From the NCBI GenBank assembly GCA_945906915.1, contig CAMDSI010000036.1:1-14560 (forward strand): a DNA stretch of 14,560 nt, written 5' to 3'. Both the position numbers and the translations under genes were made by a program. Shown here in pieces: positions 6,540 to 13,030 of the stretch. The DNA is from Spirosoma fluviale. GTDB lineage: Bacteria > Bacteroidota > Bacteroidia > Cytophagales > Spirosomataceae. Each line of letters begins with the position of its first letter. The first letter of the stretch is position 1. The notes under the pieces are model-generated. The model saw only the letters and a list, made by a program, of their open reading frames with translations, searched no databases and was not told the DNA's origin.

Positions 6540-6752
6540 CTGTTTTTTGGTGTTTTATTTCGTTGTGAAATTACACCTATTTGAGTTTACGAACAAGCAA
6601 AGACCAAAGAGCAAAGAGCAAAGTTCAGATTAAAAATCTTAAATTTTAAGTAAATAAGATTATTTAACTATTATTAGTCTAATATTAACCTATAAAAAAG
6701 ATAATTAATCTAAAATATAAAACTTCATCAGAATATAAAATTTTGCATTTTT
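6540..6752. other. AT-rich gap between ilvA and leuA, probable leuA promoter region
   Basis: No gene, tRNA or convincing leader peptide is visible in these 213 bp. The only short - strand frames encode six or seven residues without leucine runs. On the leuA strand a weak promoter-like pair can be read: TTG in GCTTGTTCG, then 20 bases, then TAATTTCA, which has two mismatches to TAnnTTTG, about 35 bases before the ATG. The part next to ilvA (about 6630-6752) is almost pure A/T with small hairpins and no clear intrinsic terminator. A heptad array sits at 6597-6624. Confidence 0.4.
6597..6624. repeat. four tandem 7-bp repeats upstream of leuA
   Basis: The + strand reads GCAAAGA, CCAAAGA, GCAAAGA, GCAAAGT in direct succession, 58 bp or more upstream of the leuA start. 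On the leuA strand this places TTTG words at exact 7-bp spacing. The unit differs in sequence from the heptads at 1669-1739 and 5178-5350 but shares their period. Confidence 0.8.
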
Positions 6753-7736
6753 TTAAGATGAGGCGAGTAATTTAATCTCAGGAAAGCGTTTGGGGTCAAA
6801 ATTTCCACCCGATATGACACAAACTACGGTTTTGCCTTTAATTTCCTCCGCCATTTCAGCGAGTCCGGCTACACTTAAAGCACCGGCTGGTTCGACGATC
6901 ATGCTTTTGAGAGCATAAAGGTCCAGCATGGTTTGGCATAAGTTCTTCTTCGAAACTGTTAGCATACGAGAAAGACCTTTGGCACAAATAGCAAAAGTCT
7001 TTAGGCCCACCTGCTTTACAGAAGCGCCGTCCACAAAGCGATCAATCTCAGGCAAAATCACCACCTCCGAAGCGGCTAAACTTTGCTGCATCGATGGCGC
7101 GCCAGCCGGCTCCACACCGATCAAGGCAGTAGTAGAAGGTAAAACTATCGTAGCACCAGCCGCCAAACCGCCGCCTCCTATCGCAACAAACAGAAAGTCT
7201 GGAACCAATGCTTCCAAAATCTCTAAGGTCACCGTGGCTTGGCCCGCAATGATATCATAATCGTCAAATGGCGGAATATAGATCGCACCGTTTGTCTCGC
7301 AAAATTTTCGAGAGGCGGTAAAAGCCTCGTCATAATTCTCTCCCAAAAGGTAAATACGCACTTTTTCCTTGCCGAAAAACCGAACCGCCTCCACCTTTTG
7401 CAATGGGGTCGATTTAGGCATAAAAATATGGGCTTGAATTCCGAGCAATGCACAGGCTAAAGCAACTCCTTGGGCATGGTTTCCAGCAGATGCGGCCACC
7501 ACCCCTTTCGATCTAAGTTCCGAGGGGATGTTCGAAATTTTGTGGTAGGCCCCCCTAATTTTATAGGAGCGAACGACCTGCAAATCTTCTCGCTTTAAAT
7601 AGATTTTAGCCCCATAGCGCGCAGAAAGTGAAGCAGAATATTCTAAAGGAGTCTCTGAAATCACCCCTTTTAGCTGTTCCGCTACTTGTTTTATTTCTGT
7701 GACGCTAGGAACGTGTTTTAGTTTGTTGAATTCCAT
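6753..7736 (-). CDS. ilvA: threonine ammonia-lyase (threonine dehydratase), short form without ACT-like domain
   Basis: IlvA uses pyridoxal phosphate to convert threonine to 2-oxobutanoate, the entry to isoleucine synthesis. From the ATG at 7736 the product has 327 residues. Lys59 in VVRSYKIRGA is the PLP lysine, SAGNHAQG lies at 83-90, the phosphate-binding GGGGLAAG at 187-194 and SGGN at 309-312. The fold-type II catalytic domain is complete. The chain stops right after it, so the C-terminal ACT-like domain that senses isoleucine in biosynthetic enzymes is missing. The length is like catabolic TdcB-type enzymes, but the place after ilvDBNC points to biosynthesis. An in-frame extension to 7769 is rejected because it runs through the ilvC terminator. 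Serine dehydratase activity cannot be excluded. Confidence 0.88.
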   Translation of the reverse strand: MEFNKLKHVPSVTEIKQVAEQLKGVISETPLEYSASLSARYGAKIYLKREDLQVVRSYKIRGAYHKISNIPSELRSKGVVAASAGNHAQGVALACALLGIQAHIFMPKSTPLQKVEAVRFFGKEKVRIYLLGENYDEAFTASRKFCETNGAIYIPPFDDYDIIAGQATVTLEILEALVPDFLFVAIGGGGLAAGATIVLPSTTALIGVEPAGAPSMQQSLAASEVVILPEIDRFVDGASVKQVGLKTFAICAKGLSRMLTVSKKNLCQTMLDLYALKSMIVEPAGALSVAGLAEMAEEIKGKTVVCVISGGNFDPKRFPEIKLLASS

Positions 7737-7742
7737 GCGTCC

Positions 7743-7769
7743 CAAAATTAACAAAAAAAGGGTAGACAA
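7743..7769 (-). promoter_or_regulatory. candidate ilvA promoter embedded in the ilvC terminator
   Basis: On the - strand TAATTTTG (7750-7743) fits the -7 consensus TAnnTTTG at every fixed position and ends 6 bases before the ilvA ATG. A TTG that could serve as -33 element (7769-7767) is the first three bases of the terminator's 3' stem arm, with a 16-bp spacer, slightly shorter than usual. Transcription would begin at or beside the ATG. Sequence match only; no experimental support. Confidence 0.4.
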
Positions 7770-7788
7770 TTGCTTGTCTACCCTTTTT
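7753..7788 (-). terminator. intrinsic terminator after ilvC
   Basis: Read on the - strand, a perfect 10-bp stem GGGTAGACAA / TTGTCTACCC (7783-7774 and 7769-7760) closes on the loop GCAA and is followed by seven T (7759-7753). Five A precede the stem, so the helix can extend and the element could also work in the + direction. It begins about 16 bp after the ilvC stop and ends 16 bp before the ilvA ATG, so it should separate ilvDBNC transcription from ilvA. Confidence 0.88.
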
Positions 7789-7804
7789 CAAATACTATAA
7801 ATTA

Positions 7805-8848
7805 TTAGTTATTCTCTGGACGCAAACTACGTACCGCAGCACCTGCTCTCCACATTTCCATATCTGCCATTTCTTTCAATTCAGCATCTAATTTCACGCG
7901 GTAATCCGGTTGAGAATTCAATGTAATCGAACGCTCTGCTTCTGCTTGCGTTTTCACTGAGTTATATAATTTCTCGAATACAGGCTTAGTTGCATCGCGG
8001 AAAGGCTTCCACCAATCCAATGCACCACGTTGCGCTGTAGTAGAGCAGTTTGCATACATCCAGTCCATTCCGTTCTCCGCTACTAAAGGCATTAACGATT
8101 GCGTTAATTCCTCCACTGTTTCGTTGAATGCTTCTGATGGAGAGTGTCCGTTCGCGCGCAAAACATCGTATTGTGCAGCAAAGATACCTTGGATAGCTCC
8201 CATTAATGTTCCACGCTCACCAGTTAAGTCAGACGTCACTTCTTTGTAGAAATCAGTTTCGAATAAATAACCTGATCCTACACCGATTGCCATAGCAATA
8301 CATTTTTCACGGGCTTTTCCAGTCGCATCTTGGTAAACAGCGAACGAAGAGTTCAAACCTTTACCTGCTACGAATAAACGACGTAAAGAAGTACCTGAAC
8401 CTTTAGGTGCAGCTAAGAATACGTCTACATCTGCTGGAGGAATAATTCCTGTCTTCTCTTTGTAGGTAATACCGAATCCATGAGAGAAATAAAGTGACTT
8501 ACCAGCTGTTAAATATTTCTTCACTGTAGGCCATAACTCGATTTGAGCGGCATCCGAAAGTAAGTAACAGATGATCGTTCCTTTATCCAAAGCTTCTTCG
8601 ATTTCAAATAAAGTCACACCTGGAACCCAACCGTCAGCGACAGCTTTGTCATAAGTTTTACCTTTACGTTGTCCTACGATGACATTCAGACCATTGTCTT
8701 TCATGTTTAACGCTTGTCCTGGACCTTGTACGCCATATCCGATCACTGCGATCGTTTGATCTGCTAATACTTGTCTAGCTTTCTCTAATGGAAACTCTTC
8801 TCTTGTTACGATGTCTTCAACAACTCCACCGAAATTAATCTTTGCCAT
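7805..8848 (-). CDS. ilvC: ketol-acid reductoisomerase
   Basis: IlvC isomerises and reduces acetolactate or acetohydroxybutyrate to the dihydroxy acids of the valine and isoleucine routes, with NAD(P)H and Mg2+. The 347-residue protein has the Rossmann motif AVIGYGVQGPGQALNMKDNG (about 34-53) and LAAPKGSGTSLRR in the NADP domain. The helical C-terminal domain carries the metal-site helices VTSDLTGERGTLMG and ETVEELTQSLMPLVAENGMDWMY. It is the compact class I architecture with the Bacteroidota-style VQGPGQ wording. Position in the operon is 33 bp after ilvN, and a strong terminator follows. Cofactor preference between NADPH and NADH is not decided by what I can see. Confidence 0.96.
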   Translation of the reverse strand: MAKINFGGVVEDIVTREEFPLEKARQVLADQTIAVIGYGVQGPGQALNMKDNGLNVIVGQRKGKTYDKAVADGWVPGVTLFEIEEALDKGTIICYLLSDAAQIELWPTVKKYLTAGKSLYFSHGFGITYKEKTGIIPPADVDVFLAAPKGSGTSLRRLFVAGKGLNSSFAVYQDATGKAREKCIAMAIGVGSGYLFETDFYKEVTSDLTGERGTLMGAIQGIFAAQYDVLRANGHSPSEAFNETVEELTQSLMPLVAENGMDWMYANCSTTAQRGALDWWKPFRDATKPVFEKLYNSVKTQAEAERSITLNSQPDYRVKLDAELKEMADMEMWRAGAAVRSLRPENN

Positions 8849-8881
8849 TTTGTTTTATTTTAATTTATATTCTTTTTTCGA

Positions 8882-9418
8882 TTATACGATTTCCCAAATG
8901 CCCTCTTCCGGCAAGAACTCCACTAAGCCTTTCTCCGTTTTACCTACGGCAACGCGACCCGACTTAACATACTCTAAAATCTCCCACTTCTTCAAAAAGG
9001 TATAAAACTCTTGAATATCCGCTTCTGATCCATTTTTTTCAACCACGACATAATCCAAACCAAAATGCACAATCTTCGCATTCCAATCCAAATTAATCGT
9101 CTTCACATCCACCGGCACACCGCCTAGAGGAGTTGCTATCTTAAATAAGGCGATTTCGTTAAACACGATTTCGTCATCTAGGTAACCAAAGACGGCGAGA
9201 ACATCGGTTACTTTACGGATTTGGCGAACTAATTTCTCTACAAATTCCCGATTTTCGTGTTTAATCACAATCGTAAAACGTGATACGCCTCTACGCTCTG
9301 TCTCTGAAACCGTCAAACTCTCGATATTTACCCGGCGACGCGTAAAAATAATCGTGATGCGATTCAATAGACCGACCGTATTAGTCGTAAAAACAGAAAT
9401 AGTGTAATTCGTTAACAT
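8882..9418 (-). CDS. ilvN: acetolactate synthase small (regulatory) subunit
   Basis: IlvN/IlvH activates the catalytic subunit IlvB and confers feedback inhibition by valine or other branched-chain amino acids. The 178-residue protein starts with an ACT domain (about residues 4-78). It has the usual ligand-site segment NTVGLLNRITIIFTRRRVNIESLTV and the strand RRGVSRFTIVIKH. A C-terminal ALS small-subunit domain (about 95-175) follows, containing IVHFGLDYVVVEKNGSEADIQEFYTFLKKWEILEYVKSGRVAV. The ATG lies 2 bp after the ilvB stop, so the two subunits are surely co-translated in fixed ratio. This is the only allosteric domain preserved in the pathway genes of the window. Confidence 0.94.
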   Translation of the reverse strand: MLTNYTISVFTTNTVGLLNRITIIFTRRRVNIESLTVSETERRGVSRFTIVIKHENREFVEKLVRQIRKVTDVLAVFGYLDDEIVFNEIALFKIATPLGGVPVDVKTINLDWNAKIVHFGLDYVVVEKNGSEADIQEFYTFLKKWEILEYVKSGRVAVGKTEKGLVEFLPEEGIWEIV

Positions 9419-9420
9419 AA

Positions 9421-11163
9421 TTATTCCAGCCTAATACTTGTTACACAGCCACCCGCAGGTACCATGGGGAATACATTTTCCTCTTTTTCGCAAATAATTT
9501 CTAACAGATAAGGCTTATCTGAATTCAATAAAGTATCGAGAGAATTACTTAAGTCTGCCCGATCAGATACCGTATGACCTGCAATGCCAAAACCTTTAGC
9601 GATGGTGATAAAATCAGGATTCTGAAGTTCTACGAACGAATAACGATTCGCAAAGAAGAGCTGCTGCCATTGGCGAACCATTCCTAAGAAGTTATTATTC
9701 AAGATGATTATTTTCACTGGCAAACCGCTTTGCGCGATAGTGCCTAGTTCTTGTAAGGTCATTTGGAAACCACCGTCACCGATGACCGCCACTACTTCGC
9801 GTTCTGGGACTGCCACCTTTGCTCCAAAAGCAGCAGGTAGGGCAAAGCCCATCGTTCCAGCGCCACCGGAAGTAACAATCGAATTGCGTTTTTTGAAACG
9901 ATAATAGCGATTAGTAATCATTTGGTGCTGACCTACGTCAGTCACAACGACAGCTTCGCCTTTAGTTTTAACAGACAAAAGATTAACGGCCTCACCCATC
10001 TTGATCTTATCCCCTTCGTGGAATAAGTCTTTCTTCGTGATTTTCTCGTACTCTTCGTCGTCGTATTTTTTAAACTCCGCTCTCCATTCGCTGTGATTCG
10101 CCTTATTCACTAAAGGCAAAAGAGCTCGAAGTGCTGCCTTCGCATCGCCTACAACGGGAGCATCGGCTTTCACATTTTTATCTACTTCACTTGGGTCGAT
10201 TTCAATGTGAACTACTTTTGCTTGCTTCGCATAGGTACTTAAATCACCCGTAATCCGGTCATCGAAACGCATTCCGATGGCAATTAAAACGTCGCAAGAA
10301 TTTGTTAAAACATTAGCGCCATAATTACCGTGCATACCTGGCCAACCCACGTATAACGGATGATCCGCATCCATAGAAGACATACCTAATAAGGTAGTCG
10401 CCACTGGAATGCCTGTTTTGTCTACGAAATCATTTAATTCTTTTTCCGCACCTGCAATTATAATACCGTGACCGGCTAAGATATAAGGACGTTTTGCTCC
10501 ATTAATTATTTTCGCTGCAGCCTCCACGTGCTCTGCCTTAGGCTCTACACGAGGTTTGTAGGAAATAATCGACTTACAAGGAATATATTCGAACGGTTTG
10601 GTCATCAAATCCGTTTGAGCCGTACGCGTAATATCAATTAAAACGGGGCCAGGACGACCAGTTTCCGCGATGTAGAAGGCTTTCGCCATAATCTCTGGGA
10701 TCTCATCTGCATCCACTACTTGGTAGTTCCACTTCGTTACCGGCATGGAAATACCGATTAGATCGCACTCTTGAAAGGCGTCTGTTCCTAATAAATTGGC
10801 TTTCACCTGACCTACAATACACACCATAGGAGTTGAATCCAACATCGCATCAGCGATAGGTGTAATCAAGTTCGTGGCACCAGGACCGGAGGTCACCAGA
10901 CAAACGCCCGCCTTGTTTAACATACGTGCATAGCCTTGCGCTGCATGACCTGCCCCTTGTTCGTGGCGAACTAAAATGTGTTTTAAGCGATCTTGGTAAT
11001 CGTATAAGGCATCATAGGTAGGCATAATTGCACCACCTGGATAGCCAAAAATAGTATCCACCCCCTGCTCTACCAGTGATTGCATAATAGCTTGTGCCCC
11101 AGACAAAAATTTCTTTTGGTCAGGTTGATTCGCTGCTTCGGTCTGAGTTTGGGTTTGTCCCAT
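9421..11163 (-). CDS. ilvB: acetolactate synthase large (catalytic) subunit
   Basis: IlvB is the thiamine-diphosphate enzyme that condenses two pyruvates to acetolactate, or pyruvate with 2-oxobutanoate to acetohydroxybutyrate. The 580-residue protein shows FGYPGGAIMPTYDAL and the catalytic glutamate in RHEQGAGHAAQGYAR near the N-terminus. The central FAD-binding domain contains GMRFDDRITG. The ThDP motif GDGGFQMTLQELGTIAQSGLPVKIIILNNN is near the C-terminus. It has the normal length for the biosynthetic AHAS family. The first 17 residues are polar and rich in Gln and Thr. It follows ilvD after 86 bp that contain a small hairpin, and is followed at 2 bp by ilvN. Confidence 0.96.
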   Translation of the reverse strand: MGQTQTQTEAANQPDQKKFLSGAQAIMQSLVEQGVDTIFGYPGGAIMPTYDALYDYQDRLKHILVRHEQGAGHAAQGYARMLNKAGVCLVTSGPGATNLITPIADAMLDSTPMVCIVGQVKANLLGTDAFQECDLIGISMPVTKWNYQVVDADEIPEIMAKAFYIAETGRPGPVLIDITRTAQTDLMTKPFEYIPCKSIISYKPRVEPKAEHVEAAAKIINGAKRPYILAGHGIIIAGAEKELNDFVDKTGIPVATTLLGMSSMDADHPLYVGWPGMHGNYGANVLTNSCDVLIAIGMRFDDRITGDLSTYAKQAKVVHIEIDPSEVDKNVKADAPVVGDAKAALRALLPLVNKANHSEWRAEFKKYDDEEYEKITKKDLFHEGDKIKMGEAVNLLSVKTKGEAVVVTDVGQHQMITNRYYRFKKRNSIVTSGGAGTMGFALPAAFGAKVAVPEREVVAVIGDGGFQMTLQELGTIAQSGLPVKIIILNNNFLGMVRQWQQLFFANRYSFVELQNPDFITIAKGFGIAGHTVSDRADLSNSLDTLLNSDKPYLLEIICEKEENVFPMVPAGGCVTSIRLE

Positions 11164-11203
11164 GGTAGTAAAAACTAGTCAAAAATTTTGTTTCAATTGA
11201 TTT

Positions 11204-11226
11204 AGAAGGTCTAAATTAAGCCTTCT
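11204..11226 (-). promoter_or_regulatory. small hairpin in the ilvD-ilvB gap
   Basis: On the - strand AGAAGG and CCTTCT pair perfectly around an 11-base A/T-rich loop, about 40 bases before the ilvB start. No U-run follows, so it is not a terminator. The rest of the gap holds an A/T palindrome next to the ilvD stop and a near -7 match, TAATTTAG, inside the hairpin loop. It could tune ilvB expression relative to ilvD; evidence is weak. Confidence 0.3.
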
Positions 11227-11249
11227 GGATAGATAAAAAAATATTTTTC

Positions 11250-12926
11250 TTATAAATCCGTCACACATCCCTCGCTCGCAGAGGATACGTTTATAATGTA
11301 TTTACGAAGAACGCCTTGCTTGAATGGAGACTCAATGGGCTTCCAATTTTTCTTGCGTTCTGCTAATTCCTCATCAGAAACATGTAAGACCAAGGTATTA
11401 TTCACGGCGTCGATCGTAATCTTATCGCCATCTTTTACTAAACCGATTGGACCCCCTTCTTGTGCCTCTGGCGTCACGTGTCCCACGACGAAACCGTGTG
11501 TACCTCCAGAGAAACGACCATCTGTAATCATCGCTACTGAATTGCCTAATCCTGCGCCGATAACGGCCGAAGTAGGCTTAAGCATTTCCGGCATACCCGG
11601 TCCTCCCTTAGGTCCTTCATTGCGAATTACGATCACGTGACCTGCTTTGATTTCCCCTTTAGAGATATATTCAATCACTTCTTCTTCACGCTCACAAACT
11701 TTCGCAATACCCTCAAAACGCTCGCCTTCTTTTCCTGTAATCTTCGCCACGGCACCGCCTGGAGCTAAATTACCATATAGAATCTGCAAGTGACCTGATG
11801 GTTTTAAGGGTTGCGTGATAGGGAAAATGATTTTTTGTGTCTCAAAATTCAAGTCCGGAGCCTCCGCTAGATTCTCCGCCATCGTCTTTCCTGTGACCGT
11901 CATACATTCGCCGTGCAATAAGCCTACGCTATGTAAATACTTCAAAATCGCTGGCATGCCACCGATCGCTAACACATCTTCCATGTAGTATTTACCACTT
12001 GGTTTTAGGTCAGCGATTAAAGGCGTGCGATCCGAAATATCTTGTACATCTTTCAATGTAAATGAAATCCCTGCCGCATGACCGATCGCTAAATAGTGTA
12101 GAACTGCATTCGTACTTCCACCTAGCGCCATCACTACCGTCATTGCATTTTCGAAGGCGTGGCGGGTCATAATATCTCGTACACAGATGTTCTTTTCTAA
12201 TAAGATTTTCATCGCTGCACCGATCGCCAAACACTCCTCTTTCTTCCCTTCGTGCGTCGCTGGATAGGTCGATGAATTCGGTAATACTAAGCCCATCGCT
12301 TCCATGGAGGATGCCATTGTGTTTGCTGTGTACATACCGCCGCAAGCCCCTGCTCCCGGGATCGAATTGCGTATCACGCCTTCATAATCCTCGTCAGAGA
12401 TAGTTCCTGCATATTTTTTTCCCAAAGCTTCGAAAGCCGAAACGATGTCTAATTTTTCTCCTTTGTATAAACCACTGCGAATCGTTCCACCGTACACTAA
12501 CATACCTGGACGATTCAAACGAGCCATCGCCATCATAGCGCCTGGCATATTCTTATCACAACCTACCACGGCGATAACGCCATCATACCATTGTGCTCCT
12601 ACTACATTTTCAATTGAATCCGCGATAATATCACGTGATGGCAAAGAATAGCTCATCCCGTCATTTCCATTAGTCATTCCGTCTGAAACTCCGATCGTGT
12701 GGAAGATCAAACCGACCATTCCATTCTCTTGAATTCCCTTTTTCACATGAACAGAAAGTCCATTCAAGTGCATATTACAAGTATTCCCTTCGTAGCCAGT
12801 GCTGGCGATACCGATTTGGGCTTTACTCATATCCTCGGTGGTTAAGCCAATGCCGTAAAGCATCGCTTTCGCCGCGGGATTAGAGACTTCCTGAGTTAGT
12901 GTCCGTGAATATTTATTTAATGACAT
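11250..12926 (-). CDS. ilvD: dihydroxy-acid dehydratase
   Basis: IlvD dehydrates 2,3-dihydroxyisovalerate and 2,3-dihydroxy-3-methylvalerate to the 2-oxo acids that precede valine and isoleucine. The 558-residue protein carries the three iron-sulfur cysteines at expected places: Cys50 in GYEGNTCNMH, Cys123 in VVGCDKNMPG and Cys195 in GAGACGGMYTANTM. The C-terminal motif MITDGRFSGGTHGFVVGHVTPEA holds the catalytic serine region. Length and motifs are those of the IlvD/Edd family, and the neighbours settle the choice of IlvD over sugar-acid dehydratases. It is the first gene of the ilv unit. The ATG at 12926 is followed by a plausible N-terminus, and no other start is near. Confidence 0.96.
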   Translation of the reverse strand: MSLNKYSRTLTQEVSNPAAKAMLYGIGLTTEDMSKAQIGIASTGYEGNTCNMHLNGLSVHVKKGIQENGMVGLIFHTIGVSDGMTNGNDGMSYSLPSRDIIADSIENVVGAQWYDGVIAVVGCDKNMPGAMMAMARLNRPGMLVYGGTIRSGLYKGEKLDIVSAFEALGKKYAGTISDEDYEGVIRNSIPGAGACGGMYTANTMASSMEAMGLVLPNSSTYPATHEGKKEECLAIGAAMKILLEKNICVRDIMTRHAFENAMTVVMALGGSTNAVLHYLAIGHAAGISFTLKDVQDISDRTPLIADLKPSGKYYMEDVLAIGGMPAILKYLHSVGLLHGECMTVTGKTMAENLAEAPDLNFETQKIIFPITQPLKPSGHLQILYGNLAPGGAVAKITGKEGERFEGIAKVCEREEEVIEYISKGEIKAGHVIVIRNEGPKGGPGMPEMLKPTSAVIGAGLGNSVAMITDGRFSGGTHGFVVGHVTPEAQEGGPIGLVKDGDKITIDAVNNTLVLHVSDEELAERKKNWKPIESPFKQGVLRKYIINVSSASEGCVTDL

Positions 12927-12952
12927 AGGGTGTAAGAAATTTTTTCAAACCA

Positions 12953-12960
12953 TAAATATA
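12953..12960 (-). promoter_or_regulatory. weak candidate -7 box for the ilvDBNC operon
   Basis: On the - strand TATATTTA matches TAnnTTTG in all but the last base and lies 26 bp before the ilvD ATG. No convincing TTG lies at the expected distance upstream. The operon must start in or beyond this 104-bp gap, so a promoter here is expected, but this exact box is uncertain. Confidence 0.3.
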
Positions 12961-12988
12961 CGCAATTAGATTTGCAGGAGGGTAGTTT

Positions 12989-13009
12989 ATGCCAAAGAAT
13001 CTTTGGCAT
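12989..13009. terminator. perfect 9-bp hairpin between the ABC exporter and ilvD
   Basis: ATGCCAAAG pairs with CTTTGGCAT around the loop AAT (ATT on the - strand). It lies 21 bp after the stop of the ABC exporter gene and upstream of ilvD. The bases after the stem on the - strand are AAACTACCC, so the U-run of an intrinsic terminator is missing. It may protect the 3' end of the exporter message or serve as an operator-like palindrome for the ilv promoter. The function is open. Confidence 0.45.
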
Positions 13010-13030
13010 TTATAGAAAAAGCAAAATTAA

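Noticed and set aside
6540..6752. A leucine attenuator or T-box upstream of leuA.
   Set aside because: The short frames on the leuA strand lack leucine codon runs, and no stable terminator/antiterminator pair is visible in this A/T-rich gap.
6753..7736. Frameshift that would explain the short IlvA.
   Set aside because: The DNA after the stop is A/T-rich and non-coding in all frames, with no ACT-like remnant, so the short form appears to be the actual gene.
12917..13009. A 30-codon - strand frame that starts in the hairpin upstream of ilvD and ends overlapping the ilvD ATG, possibly a leader peptide.
   Set aside because: Its leucine, isoleucine and valine content is not above ordinary proteins and there is no run of regulatory codons. 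The best -7 candidate would also start transcription downstream of its ATG.
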